Positions 1 through 8,758 of a DNA stretch of 64,000 nt are shown here, piece after piece. Source of the DNA: an uncultured Clostridium sp. (lineage in GTDB: Bacteria; Bacillota; Clostridia; Clostridiales; Clostridiaceae). The notes under the pieces are model-generated. The model did no database searches. It was not told where the DNA came from and worked only from the letters and a program-made list of their open reading frames with translations. Made by a program: the position numbers and the translations under genes. The DNA lies in NCBI GenBank assembly GCA_900547475.1, contig URGW01000016.1, forward strand, positions 1 to 64,000. Direction: 5' to 3'. Each line of letters starts with the position of its first letter. The first letter of the stretch is position 1.

Positions 1-11
1 TGATGGAGTAA

Positions 12-75
12 AGTTGGCGTTAAGAAGTTTTTACTGTTTGAGCTAATAGCGAGTTTAAAAACTTTAGCCAATTTT
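12..75. repeat. Imperfect long hairpin near the window edge
   Basis: A stem-loop is visible: TTGGC (14-18) pairs with GCCAA (67-71), and AGTTTTTA (26-33) pairs with TAAAAACT (56-63). The central part contains AGC(TAAT)AGC. It lies beyond the 3' end of the minus-strand NdpA-like gene. It has no clear T-run, and whatever gene is to its left is outside the window. It may be a terminator of a left-hand gene or a dispersed clostridial hairpin; the sequence alone does not decide. Bases 76-204 show nothing else recognisable. Confidence 0.35.
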
Positions 76-204
76 ACGGAATCAATTATATAAATTCTAG
101 GTGAAAATTTCACAGTTCCCGGAAGATAAATATTTCATTTTTTCGCTACCATGTGGTGTGTTATATCATTAATTTTTCGGCTCCACGTGACGAACAATAT
201 TATT

Positions 205-1245
205 CTATTTTTCAATATAATTTATTACATGTTTTATGATCATATTAATGCTTCCATCGCCATTACGCTGGATTTCAAATTTACTATTATCATGGTAAGC
301 ATCTTCATTAATATACAAATCTATATCTTTATCAATTTTAAGTCTAATTCTCTTAAGTTTTTTTTCAACCCAAGCCTTATCAACTGCAACTTCCTCTTTT
401 AATCCATTTCCCTTCATAAAAACTTCAAAGTCTTGCCTTATTGTTGGATCTTCTTTAAATAATTCATTAGAAATTTCTTGGATATTAATTGAATCCTCTT
501 CCTTTAATTTACCCTTAACAGTTGTTCTAATTAATTCTGCCTTTTCAGCATTTTCTGTAATATTGCTTCTAGTCCAAGTTTCTGTAGCCTTTAAAAATGT
601 CTTTGTCATATCTCTTTTATTAGCAACAATACTGCATCCTAAAAAGCTATTCATAAAATAATTAGCTCCATATTCATCATCTTCATTAGATTTCTTTTGC
701 TTATCAATTACATATAAATCAAATACTTGTTCTTCTCTAATAGGTTTTATAAATGCAGCCTTTTGAATCCTTTGGCTACTCCCTGGTAAACCTGCTGCTT
801 GAGGAACTATTCCTATTCCAATCTTATCATTAATAAACTCTACAGAGTGAGTAAAGTTTTTAACATAATCCATTTTAAGTATTCCTATCATTGGACCAAC
901 ATCCGTAATTAAAGATATAACTATTAAATCACAGGCTGGAATATTAACATTGCCCTTCATAATTGAAAAAAGTTGCCTAGATAATTCCTTAGATAATCCA
1001 AGAAAATCATTATCTACTCCATTTAAGTAATCCTGTACTATTTCTTTTACAATATTTCTTTCAGGATTAAAAATTGCTGTTTTTAGTTCCTCATCTTTTA
1101 AACATTTTTCAATATGCTTATGTAGAAACTTATAAATATCCTCACTTAACTCTAATGTATATTCATTTAAAATCGGCTCTGTTGAATTACTATCAAGAAT
1201 ATGTATTACTGCTTCCTGAATATTTATATCATTTATGTATTCCAA
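205..1245 (-). CDS. Nucleoid-associated protein, NdpA/YejK-like family
   Basis: This 346-residue protein is predicted to be a soluble cytoplasmic protein of the NdpA/YejK (37-kDa nucleoid-associated protein) family, whose members bind the nucleoid. The assignment rests on overall resemblance: length near that of the family, an N-terminal region opening with INIQEAVIHIL, the central AGLPGSSQRIQKAAFIKP stretch, and a conserved-looking C-terminal half rich in charged residues. No signal peptide or membrane segment is seen. The ATG is preceded by AGAGGTGAT. It is a single gene, 73 bases from the end of the LysR gene on the same strand, with no obvious functional link to it. The biochemical role of this family in Firmicutes is poorly defined. 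Confidence 0.75.
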   Translation of the reverse strand: MEYINDINIQEAVIHILDSNSTEPILNEYTLELSEDIYKFLHKHIEKCLKDEELKTAIFNPERNIVKEIVQDYLNGVDNDFLGLSKELSRQLFSIMKGNVNIPACDLIVISLITDVGPMIGILKMDYVKNFTHSVEFINDKIGIGIVPQAAGLPGSSQRIQKAAFIKPIREEQVFDLYVIDKQKKSNEDDEYGANYFMNSFLGCSIVANKRDMTKTFLKATETWTRSNITENAEKAELIRTTVKGKLKEEDSINIQEISNELFKEDPTIRQDFEVFMKGNGLKEEVAVDKAWVEKKLKRIRLKIDKDIDLYINEDAYHDNSKFEIQRNGDGSINMIIKHVINYIEK

Positions 1246-1318
1246 AATATCACCTCTATATGTATTATACTAACACTAATAACATTTTCTATAGAAACAT
1301 TATAATTTATTAAAATAC

Positions 1319-2212
1319 TTATTTAAAAATCTTTTTACTATACTCTAAACTAAACTTTTTAAATAAATTTACAGATGGAGTAAGGTATCTATTTTTTAAA
1401 GTAGCCAAATAAATAAATCTTTCATGCTTAGGATTTGTTATTGGCAATACTTTCACATTATAATATTTTAAAGATGATATTCTTGGAACAACTGCAATTC
1501 CATAATTTATTTCAACTAATCCTGCAACAGCATTATCTTCTTCAACTTCACATATAGTATTTGGTACAATATTTACCTTTTCAAATAAATCTCTTATAAT
1601 TGTTCTAATTCCACTCTTTTCACTAAAACCTATAAATGGATAATTACCTACTTCAGTTAAATCTAAAGCTTCATTTTTTGCTAAAGGGTGTTCATTTGAT
1701 ACAATAAGTACTAACTCCTCATTGGCAATAGGAATAAAATCTATATCAGGCTCATCTTCTACCATTGAACAAAATACCATATCATACTTTTCTTCCTTTA
1801 ATCCCTCAATAAGTGTCTTTGTAGTTCCTTGACCAAATAAAAATTTTATATCCTTATTTTTATCGTTATCTGTAAAATCTTTTATAAGATGTGGTATAAA
1901 TCTTGGCCCTAATGTATATATATATCCTAATTCTATCGTTCCTGTAGATACATTAGATAATTCTCTAATCTTTTTTTCACCCTTTTCTAATTCACTCAAT
2001 GCCCTATCTACATATTCAAAGTATATTTTTCCGTATTTAGTTAATTTAATATTTCTACCTTGCTTTTCAAATAGATAAGTTCCTAGATCCTTCTCTAATG
2101 TTGACATAGCATGACTTAAACTTGGTTGAGTTATTGATAATTCTTCAGCTGCCTGTGTATAATGTTCTAATTTTGCTAAAACTCTAAAATAACTTAAATG
2201 ATTTAAATTCAT
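1319..2212 (-). CDS. LysR-family transcriptional regulator
   Basis: This 297-residue regulator has an N-terminal winged helix-turn-helix (about residues 1-60, with the family signature AAEELSITQPSLSHAMSTLE). It is followed by a periplasmic-binding-protein-like effector domain (about 90-290). The start at 2212 is chosen because GGAGG lies 9 bases upstream; the ATG nine bases earlier sits too close to that site. It is divergent from the YdiN-like permease gene at 2473. The shared intergenic region carries the dyad ATAGA-N5-TCTAT at 2338-2352, the typical arrangement for a LysR regulator and its target. The same dyad occurs near 26.4, 28.1 and 28.5 kb, so I infer that this protein controls the shikimate/quinate-type genes there. 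The effector is unknown; shikimate, quinate or dehydroshikimate are candidates. Confidence 0.88.
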   Translation of the reverse strand: MNLNHLSYFRVLAKLEHYTQAAEELSITQPSLSHAMSTLEKDLGTYLFEKQGRNIKLTKYGKIYFEYVDRALSELEKGEKKIRELSNVSTGTIELGYIYTLGPRFIPHLIKDFTDNDKNKDIKFLFGQGTTKTLIEGLKEEKYDMVFCSMVEDEPDIDFIPIANEELVLIVSNEHPLAKNEALDLTEVGNYPFIGFSEKSGIRTIIRDLFEKVNIVPNTICEVEEDNAVAGLVEINYGIAVVPRISSLKYYNVKVLPITNPKHERFIYLATLKNRYLTPSVNLFKKFSLEYSKKIFK

Positions 2213-2337
2213 ATATAACATCCTCCATATTTATTAACTATGATAATGAGTCTTTAAAGAAAACCATTACCTTGTTATAAATTGAACTTATTGTTTTACC
2301 TTATTTTTTAATATTTTAATAATATTATAACATATCT

Positions 2338-2352
2338 ATAGATTTTTTCTAT
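2338..2352 (+). promoter_or_regulatory. LysR-type box 1 (ATAGA-N5-TCTAT), upstream of the YdiN-like permease
   Basis: ATAGA (2338-2342), five T residues, TCTAT (2348-2352) form a 15-bp interrupted dyad containing the T-N11-A core of LysR boxes. It overlaps the perfect palindrome ATCTATAGAT at 2334-2343. A plausible -10, TATATT at 2393-2398, puts its centre about 60 bp upstream of transcription start. The same element stands at 26401, 28085 and 28487. Confidence 0.6.
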
Positions 2353-2472
2353 AAATAAACACAATAATATGTATTAGAATAATTAAAAATAATATATTAA
2401 AATTTAATTTGTAAGTTAAACGAGGACTTTATATATAATTACGTTAAATTTTTATCAAAAGGAGTATTAAAA

Positions 2473-3696
2473 ATGCAAAATACGCTTACTAAAAATAAGT
2501 ACATGCCAACGGCATTAGCTATGTATATTAACTACTTTATACATGGTATGGGTTGTATAATATTAGCCCAAAACATTGATTTCTTAATGGAACAATTCAA
2601 CACTAATAAAGCTGGTGTATCATATGTTATCTCAGCTTTAGGATTAGGTAGATTAATTGTATTATTTGTATCAGGTGTATTATCAGATAAATATGGTAGA
2701 AAACCTTTCGTACTTTTAGGTATGGGATCTTACATATTATTTATGGGTGGTATATTAATTAGTACGAACGTTACTATAGCATTCTTCTTTGCACTATTAG
2801 CTGGTATGGCTAACTCATTCATGGATGCTGGTACTTACCCTGCATTAACTGAATGTTTCCCTAAAGCACCTGGAAGTGCTAACGTTGCAATTAAAGCATT
2901 TGTTTCAGCTGGTCAATTTATATTACCATGGATAATAAGCTTCTTAATTGCTAATAACCTTTACTACGGATGGTCATTCATATTCTGTATTATAGTATTT
3001 GTAATCAACGGATTATTTATATTCAAACTTAAATTTCCTGAATTCAAACCTGTTGAAAAAGCTGAAACTACTACAGAAAATCTTGAATCTAATGTTAAAG
3101 CCAACTTCTGGATTGAAGGTATTTGCTTAATCTTAATCGGATTTACTGCTACTGCAACATTCCAAGTAATTGCAAACTGGTTACCATCATTTGCAAGAGA
3201 AGTAGCTGGTGTTGAACAAACTATCTCACTTAAGCTAATAAGTATATATAGTACTGGTTCAATAGTATCTGTATTTGTTACTTCTATACTAGTTGCTAAA
3301 TGGATTAAACAAGTTAGATTTACATTTGTTTACCCATTAATATCATTAATTATGTTAACAGTACTTTGGATGTTCCCAAGCACTATGACTTGTATAATTG
3401 CAGCATTCGTAATTGGTTTCTCAGCTGCTGGTGGAGTTCTACAATTAGCATTAACTTCAATGTCAGAATTATTCCCATCAAGCAAAGGTAAAATTACTGG
3501 TATAGTATTCACATCTTCAAGTTTAGCTTCTACTATAGTACCAAGTATAACTGGTATATTAGCTGATATAAACTTAAGCCATGTAATATTATTTGATATA
3601 GGAATTACGGCTTTAGGTGTTGTTTTAGCACTTATCGTTAATATTAGATATAACGTAGTTAAGAAAAATGAATTAAAAGCTAATAAAGCTTCTTAA
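2473..3696 (+). CDS. MFS permease of the YdiN/YdiM type, putative shikimate/quinate transporter
   Basis: This 407-residue major facilitator has about 12 hydrophobic segments and the loop 2-3 MFS motif GVLSDKYGRKP. It closely resembles my recollection of E. coli YdiN across the whole length: HGMGCIILAQN near the N-terminus, GTYPALTECFPKAPGSA mid-protein, and FVIGFSAAGGVLQLALTSM in the C-terminal half. In E. coli, ydiN lies beside ydiB (quinate/shikimate dehydrogenase) and aroD. Here, homologues of those partners lie 24 kb away behind the same upstream dyad. Substrate assignment to shikimate, quinate or a related cyclohexane carboxylate is inference from that context. The ATG has AAAAGGAG 9 bases upstream. 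An intrinsic terminator follows. Confidence 0.78.
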   Translation: MQNTLTKNKYMPTALAMYINYFIHGMGCIILAQNIDFLMEQFNTNKAGVSYVISALGLGRLIVLFVSGVLSDKYGRKPFVLLGMGSYILFMGGILISTNVTIAFFFALLAGMANSFMDAGTYPALTECFPKAPGSANVAIKAFVSAGQFILPWIISFLIANNLYYGWSFIFCIIVFVINGLFIFKLKFPEFKPVEKAETTTENLESNVKANFWIEGICLILIGFTATATFQVIANWLPSFAREVAGVEQTISLKLISIYSTGSIVSVFVTSILVAKWIKQVRFTFVYPLISLIMLTVLWMFPSTMTCIIAAFVIGFSAAGGVLQLALTSMSELFPSSKGKITGIVFTSSSLASTIVPSITGILADINLSHVILFDIGITALGVVLALIVNIRYNVVKKNELKANKAS

Positions 3697-3703
3697 TAAA
3701 TTT

Positions 3704-3739
3704 AAAGAGATAGTACAAAAATTGTGCAATCTCTTTTTT
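3704..3739 (+). terminator. Intrinsic terminator of the YdiN-like permease gene
   Basis: AAAGAGAT pairs with ATCTCTTT, extended inside by ACAA/TTGT, and ends in a six-T run. It lies 8 bases after the stop codon. Confidence 0.85.
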
Positions 3740-3759
3740 GCTTTTTAAACTATTAATTT

Positions 3760-3783
3760 ATATAGATTAAGTGAAATCTATAT
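3760..3783. promoter_or_regulatory. Perfect dyad ATATAGATT-N6-AATCTATAT upstream of the VanY-like gene
   Basis: Two perfect 9-base arms (3760-3768 and 3775-3783) are separated by AAGTGA. It lies about 100 bases before the VanY-like start codon and after the permease terminator. This suits an operator in the promoter region. The arms share the ATAGA/TCTAT core with the LysR boxes, but the spacing differs, so it need not be the same regulator. Confidence 0.4.
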
Positions 3784-3881
3784 GAATTTAATATTAAAGT
3801 TTATAATTTCACCTTGTTATAACAATGATAAATATTTGCAATATTTTAAATATGGAATACAATATAAAAGGGGGGATTGCC

Positions 3882-4667
3882 ATGAAAACTTTAAAATCAA
3901 ATAAAAAGCTTATAATTTCACTTAATATTTTTATTGTATTTATTCTATTATTAATTATAATCTTTTCTATTAATAATAAGAAGAAAATTAATACTGATCT
4001 TAACAGTAAAGCATCTAGTACTAATAACGTTTCTGGTATAAACTCTAAAAATAATGTTCAAGCTGAATCAGAGTCTGAATCTGAAGAAATAAATTTAGTT
4101 TATAATAATCCTAATGATGAATATCTTGTATTAGTTAATAAAGAACATTCGCTTGAAGAAAATTATGAACCTGACGATTTAGTTATTCCTAACATTCCAC
4201 TGCAAACATCATCTGATATGACAGCTCATGTTAGATATCAAGTGTCTGTAGAGTTAGAAAATATGTTTAATGATGCTAAAAAGGCTGGTATCAATCTAAT
4301 TGGAATTTCTGGATATCGTTCATGTGATTATCAAACTACAGTTTATAATGATGCTGTTGCTAATGATGGAACTATAGCTGCTGATAATTATGTTGCTCAT
4401 CCTGGTCATAGCGAACATCAAACAGGTTTAGCAATAGACGTATTATCTGATGAATATAGTAATTTAGATGAAGGCTTTGAAAATACAGAAAGCTTTAAAT
4501 GGTTATCAGAAAATATTAGTAATTATGGTTTTATAATTAGATATCCTAAAGGGAAAGAAGATATTACAGGATATAGCTACGAACCATGGCACTTGCGATA
4601 TGTTGGGAAAAATGCTGCTAAAGAAATAAATGATAACCAATTAACTTTAGAGGAATATCTAAAATAA
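3882..4667 (+). CDS. VanY-like D-alanyl-D-alanine carboxypeptidase (peptidase M15B)
   Basis: This 261-residue protein is anchored outside the cell by an N-terminal membrane segment (about residues 10-32). A polar Ser/Asn/Glu-rich linker follows (about 35-75), then an M15B/VanY catalytic domain (about 90-261). The zinc-site motif SEHQTGLAIDV and the C-terminal EPWHLRYVG are both present, as expected for D,D-carboxypeptidases that trim the terminal D-Ala of peptidoglycan stems. The start is set at 3882 because AAAGGGGGGAT stands just upstream; an ATG at 3825 in the same frame lacks a ribosome site. It is monocistronic, bounded by terminators on both sides. VanY in resistance clusters works with VanH, VanA and VanX, none of which is here, so a housekeeping wall role is more likely. 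Confidence 0.85.
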   Translation: MKTLKSNKKLIISLNIFIVFILLLIIIFSINNKKKINTDLNSKASSTNNVSGINSKNNVQAESESESEEINLVYNNPNDEYLVLVNKEHSLEENYEPDDLVIPNIPLQTSSDMTAHVRYQVSVELENMFNDAKKAGINLIGISGYRSCDYQTTVYNDAVANDGTIAADNYVAHPGHSEHQTGLAIDVLSDEYSNLDEGFENTESFKWLSENISNYGFIIRYPKGKEDITGYSYEPWHLRYVGKNAAKEINDNQLTLEEYLK

Positions 4668-4698
4668 ACCTAGTTTAAATTCAAACTAGGTTTATTTT
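4666..4698. terminator. Bidirectional terminator between the VanY-like and MFS genes
   Basis: AAACCTAGTTT and AAACTAGGTTT form a stem with A-run and T-run flanks on opposite sides. It can end transcription from the plus-strand VanY-like gene and from the minus-strand siderophore operon. Confidence 0.85.
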
Positions 4699-5966
4699 TA
4701 TTTTAATTCTCTTACATTCCACTTAATAAATAACATAAGTCCTATATTAAATATTGCTGATACTAATAAGATTATTCCTATAGGTATTCCCATATCTATA
4801 ACTTGTCCAAATAATAACTGCCCTGGCGCAACACTTATAGTTGCTACTGCTGTTGAAAATGCTGATACACGCCCAAGCATTTCCCCCGGTACTTGCTTTT
4901 GTATAAATGTTAAAGTTAATACATTTGATAATGATAAAGATAACATTATTGCAAGCCCTCCAAGTGCAAATATTCCAGCTAGAGCATAATTATTTAATTT
5001 TATAAACCCTAATGTAGACATTACAATAACACCTGCTATCATTGGAAAATATGTATAATGTACCTTTTTCATAGAAAACATATTAGGTTTCACACTAATC
5101 CAAAATCCACCTAATATCATTCCTAATACGCATATTGCCTCTACAATTCCAAAAACCTCTGATGGAAGTCCTAGAAATACGTTTATAAAATACGGAGCAA
5201 CTATTGATAATATTGGTACTAAGAAAATATTACATAAAGCATATGATGCTATAATTCCAAGTACAATTTTCTTTTCACTTTTTAAATAAACAAAGCTTTC
5301 TTTCATATCTATAAAAGACTTTTTAACAAAATCCATAGATAATATTTTTTCACTATTTCTATCAACAGCTATTTCATTTTCATTAACCGAATTATCCTTT
5401 ACTACATCTGGAATATCTAAAAACATTTCCATTATTGCAGAAACAAAAAAGCTTACTGCATTTACTATTACTATTACTTTTATGCCTAACAATCCATAAA
5501 GAATACCTGCTAGTATTGGTCCAACAAAGTTAACTATTGAACCAACTTGGTTAATTACTCCATTTGCTGAAGTAAGCTTATCCTCTTCTACTATTTGTGG
5601 AATTGAAGCTGTTACTGCTGGACCATATAAAGTAGCACATACCGATAACATAAACATAACAGTTCCAACTATTAATGCACTATCATTCCCTCTCAGTAAT
5701 ATGAATGCATATCCTCCAATTAATATAGAACAAAATAAATCTAAATATACCATTATCTTTTTTCTATTTATATTGTCAGACAATCTACCTGCAATTGGTG
5801 CAAATAAAATATAAGGTATTGTTGATATAGCTAATATGTTAGCAAAGATAGCTGTACTACCTGTAAATTCTAATAAGTATAGTGACATACTAAATCTTTG
5901 AATCGCGTTTCCAAATAAAGAAATAATCTGTCCTATAACTATTATTATAAAATTTTTATTTTTCAT
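4698..5966 (-). CDS. MFS transporter at the end of the siderophore operon (EntS-like)
   Basis: This 422-residue, roughly 12-segment transporter belongs to the MFS_3/EntS-like group of multidrug or siderophore exporters. Visible motifs are APIAGRLSDNINRKK in loop 2-3 and PGEMLGRVSAF in the second half. The start at 5966 is preferred because AGGGGGACAG lies directly before it. Reading from 6020 would extend it deep into the ABC ATPase gene without a ribosome site. It overlaps the end of the ATPase gene by 11 bases, so it is translationally coupled as the last gene of the iron operon. No siderophore synthesis genes are present. It may export an uptake by-product or drug, or recycle siderophore; the substrate is unknown. 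Confidence 0.75.
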   Translation of the reverse strand: MKNKNFIIIVIGQIISLFGNAIQRFSMSLYLLEFTGSTAIFANILAISTIPYILFAPIAGRLSDNINRKKIMVYLDLFCSILIGGYAFILLRGNDSALIVGTVMFMLSVCATLYGPAVTASIPQIVEEDKLTSANGVINQVGSIVNFVGPILAGILYGLLGIKVIVIVNAVSFFVSAIMEMFLDIPDVVKDNSVNENEIAVDRNSEKILSMDFVKKSFIDMKESFVYLKSEKKIVLGIIASYALCNIFLVPILSIVAPYFINVFLGLPSEVFGIVEAICVLGMILGGFWISVKPNMFSMKKVHYTYFPMIAGVIVMSTLGFIKLNNYALAGIFALGGLAIMLSLSLSNVLTLTFIQKQVPGEMLGRVSAFSTAVATISVAPGQLLFGQVIDMGIPIGIILLVSAIFNIGLMLFIKWNVRELK

Positions 5967-6756
5967 CTGTCCCCCTAAATAAGTCATACTCCATACATAT
6001 TGGATATTGTCCATCTTCACTTACTGTAAGGTTGGCATCTATTCCATATATAGTTTTTAAATTTTCTTTATTAATTATATCCAATGGTCTTCCTTGGCAG
6101 ATAATCTTTCCCTTTTTAAGACCAATAATATTATCTGCAAATCTACAAGCATTATTAAGCTCATGAAGAACTATAACTACTGTAATATTTTTTTCTTTAT
6201 TAAGCTTTTGAAGCACTTCTAATACTTCAAGTTGATAAGACATATCAAGATAAGTTGTAGGTTCATCAAGCATTATTATTTCAGTTTCTTGAGCTAAAGT
6301 CATAGCAATCCACGCCCTTTGTCTTTGCCCTCCAGATAAGTTTTCAACTCCTCTATCAGCAAATTCGCTAAGACCCGTTTCTTCTATTGCCCAATCAATA
6401 AGCTCTTTATCATGGTTAGTAAGACCACCTATCATTTTTTGATGAGGAAATCTCCCAAATGCAACAAGTTCTCTTACTGTAAGTCCATCTGGACAAACTG
6501 GCCCTTGTGGTAAAAAAGCAACTTCTTTTGCTATGTTCTTTTCTTTTATCTTTTTTATATTTTTATTGTTAATAAAGATATCACCATTCTTAGGTTTATT
6601 AATTCTTGCTATAGTCTTAAGTAAAGTTGATTTACCACATCCATTTCCTCCAATTATTATGCTTATTTTTCCCTTTGGTATAGATAAACTCATATCTTCA
6701 ATTATAGTATTATTTTCATATGCTACACTTAAGTTCTTTACACTAATAGCTTCCAT
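5956..6756 (-). CDS. Iron-siderophore ABC transporter ATP-binding protein (FecE/FepC/FhuC family)
   Basis: This 266-residue cytoplasmic ATPase powers ferric-siderophore import. It shows Walker A GGNGCGKST (about residues 37-45), the ABC signature LSGGQRQRAW (about 140), Walker B EIIMLDEPT, and the switch histidine in IVLHELNN. Length and motif spacing match the FecE/FhuC family. It follows the second permease gene by 2 bases and is overlapped by the MFS gene. Its place in a Fur-box operon with a lipoprotein and two FecCD-type permeases makes iron the likely cargo; cobalamin or haem systems of the same superfamily are less likely alternatives. Confidence 0.92.
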   Translation of the reverse strand: MEAISVKNLSVAYENNTIIEDMSLSIPKGKISIIIGGNGCGKSTLLKTIARINKPKNGDIFINNKNIKKIKEKNIAKEVAFLPQGPVCPDGLTVRELVAFGRFPHQKMIGGLTNHDKELIDWAIEETGLSEFADRGVENLSGGQRQRAWIAMTLAQETEIIMLDEPTTYLDMSYQLEVLEVLQKLNKEKNITVVIVLHELNNACRFADNIIGLKKGKIICQGRPLDIINKENLKTIYGIDANLTVSEDGQYPICMEYDLFRGTDEK

Positions 6757-6758
6757 AA

Positions 6759-7766
6759 TTATTTCTCCTTCATCATTAAATAAATAAAATATGGTACTCC
6801 AAATATTGATACTGTTATTCCTACTGGAATTTCAATTGGAGAAAATAAATTTCTTGAAACTGCATCTGCAAGAAGAACTATAATAACACTTATCATTGCT
6901 GAAACTGTAACAAACTTTTTATGATAAGGTCCAACTAACTTTCTTGCAATATGAGGAGATATAAGTCCTAAGAATCCAATATTACCTGCAAATGCTGTTG
7001 CTGTTCCTGCTAATATCACTGCAAAAGTTAAAAATTTCTTTCTTTCCCTTTCCAAATTTAATCCTAATGATATAGCAAGCTCATCTGAAAGATTTAACAC
7101 ATCTAACTTTTTATGATTTAATAAAACTATTATAAACATTAAAACTACTATTGGAATTATTACCTTTGCATAGCTCCATCCAGATCCCCAAAGACTTCCT
7201 GATGTCCAAACCAAAACTCTATTATAGTCTCCAACACCACCTCTAAAAGTAAAGAATGTTATAAATGCATTAAGTCCTGCATTTAACCCAATTCCAATTA
7301 ATAAAAGTCTTTTAGGCTTTATTCCTTTTCTACTAGACATCATATATATTATGAATGCAGTAACTGCAGCTCCTATTATAGCCATAGCAGGTAATACAAA
7401 TATAGATAATTGCCCAAGCTCGCTATAATATGCTCCAGTTGAATATGTAATAAATAATACTGCAGCCACAGCCGCTCCAGCATTTATACCTATTATTCCT
7501 GTATCTGCTAAATCATTTTTTGTTATAGTTTGAAGAATTGCTCCTGCTGTTGATAGTGCAATTGCTACAAACATTCCAACTAATAACCTTGGAAGTCTAA
7601 TAGTTAATATTGCTGTATTTTGAAGTTTTGTTCCATTTCCTAAAAGAGTATTAATAACCTCTCCAGGTGAAACCTTATATGTACCCCAGCATAATGTAAC
7701 CATAAAGGAGATTATTAATAAAACAAGTAATACACCTATAACTACTTTAAATTTTTTCTTACTCAT
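6759..7766 (-). CDS. Iron-siderophore ABC transporter permease, FecCD family (second subunit)
   Basis: This 335-residue integral membrane protein has about nine to ten hydrophobic helices. It carries the FecCD signature LPRLLVGMFVAIALSTAGAILQ, a central GxN stretch (GIGLNAGLNAF), and the C-terminal GNIGFLGLISPHIARKLVG coupling region that contacts the ATPase. It forms the import channel together with the adjacent permease. Its ATG overlaps the stop codon of the upstream permease gene by one base (TAATG), so the two are translated together. Confidence 0.92.
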   Translation of the reverse strand: MSKKKFKVVIGVLLVLLIISFMVTLCWGTYKVSPGEVINTLLGNGTKLQNTAILTIRLPRLLVGMFVAIALSTAGAILQTITKNDLADTGIIGINAGAAVAAVLFITYSTGAYYSELGQLSIFVLPAMAIIGAAVTAFIIYMMSSRKGIKPKRLLLIGIGLNAGLNAFITFFTFRGGVGDYNRVLVWTSGSLWGSGWSYAKVIIPIVVLMFIIVLLNHKKLDVLNLSDELAISLGLNLERERKKFLTFAVILAGTATAFAGNIGFLGLISPHIARKLVGPYHKKFVTVSAMISVIIVLLADAVSRNLFSPIEIPVGITVSIFGVPYFIYLMMKEK

Positions 7767-8758
7767 TATCCCCTCTCCTTTCTAGCTACTGATATAAAGA
7801 ATGGTATTCCTATTAATGCTGTAAACACTCCAATTGGTGTTTCATAAGGATTAAATATCATTCTTGCTGCAATATCTGCAAAAGTTAAAAGAACTGCTCC
7901 AAGTAAAAATGAACATGGAATATTTCTTCTATAATCTTCTCCTAATACTTTTCTAACTATTTGAGGAACTATAAGCCCTATAAAAGCTATATTTTTACCA
8001 ACTGCAACCGCTGCTGCACACATTGGTATCATAACCATAAGAGTAATAAATCTTATTTTTTCTGGATTTTCTCCAAGTCCTATTGCAACATCATCACCTA
8101 AATTCAATATATTTATCTTTGGTGATAATAATATTGCTATAATAAGCCCTATAACTCCTACTATAAAGATTAATCTAAAATCTGCCCAACTTGCATTTCT
8201 AAATCCACCTGATACCCAAAATCCTATCATTTGAGATTGATTTGATAAAAGACCTATAACAGTAGTTAAAGAAATGAAAAATGTACTCATGGCTGTTCCT
8301 GCTAAAAGTATCTTTGCAATTGAATTATTATTTTCCTTTTTTGATATAAATCCTAAAACTATTATTCCAGTTATTAATGCTCCTATAAAAGAAGCTATCA
8401 TTACATTTTGTGTAGTTATTCCTATTCCTGCTGCATAAAAAATAGCTATTACTAAGGTTGCTCCTTGGCTTATACCTAAGATAGATGGTTCAGCTATTGG
8501 ATTTCTAGTAACACCTTGAATCATTGCTCCTGTTACTCCTAATACTCCACCTGTAAATAATACAGCAAGAGCTCTTGGAATACGTACGTCTCTAACTAAC
8601 ATAAGTTCTAAAGTTTCACTATAATTAAATATACTATTCCAAATGTCTGAAAACGTAATATGGACTGACCCTAGCCTAATGGCTAAAGTCAATCCTCCTA
8701 TTAAGAGTAACAAACTACAAATTACAAATATTATTGTACGTTTATTACTTTGTTTCAT
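7766..8758 (-). CDS. Iron-siderophore ABC transporter permease, FecCD family (first subunit)
   Basis: This 330-residue FecCD-family permease contains RIPRALAVLFTGGVLGVTGA near the N-terminus and GKNIAFIGLIVPQIVRKVLG as the ATPase-contact region. Its hydrophobic profile matches about nine membrane helices. It is probably the heterodimeric partner of the next gene. It begins 14 bases inside the end of the binding-protein gene, indicating translational coupling. Without biochemical data the two permeases cannot be matched individually to named Fec, Fep or Fhu subunits. Confidence 0.92.
   Translation of the reverse strand: MKQSNKRTIIFVICSLLLLIGGLTLAIRLGSVHITFSDIWNSIFNYSETLELMLVRDVRIPRALAVLFTGGVLGVTGAMIQGVTRNPIAEPSILGISQGATLVIAIFYAAGIGITTQNVMIASFIGALITGIIVLGFISKKENNNSIAKILLAGTAMSTFFISLTTVIGLLSNQSQMIGFWVSGGFRNASWADFRLIFIVGVIGLIIAILLSPKINILNLGDDVAIGLGENPEKIRFITLMVMIPMCAAAVAVGKNIAFIGLIVPQIVRKVLGEDYRRNIPCSFLLGAVLLTFADIAARMIFNPYETPIGVFTALIGIPFFISVARKERG

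Noticed and set aside
151..402. Plus-strand ORF of 83 codons at the window start
   Set aside because: It lies antisense over the 3' end of the NdpA-like gene, has no ribosome site and reads as Ile/Phe/Asn-rich low-complexity sequence.
3882..4667. Vancomycin-resistance cluster
   Set aside because: A VanY-like gene alone is common in clostridia; no vanH, vanA, vanX or linked VanRS pair is next to it.
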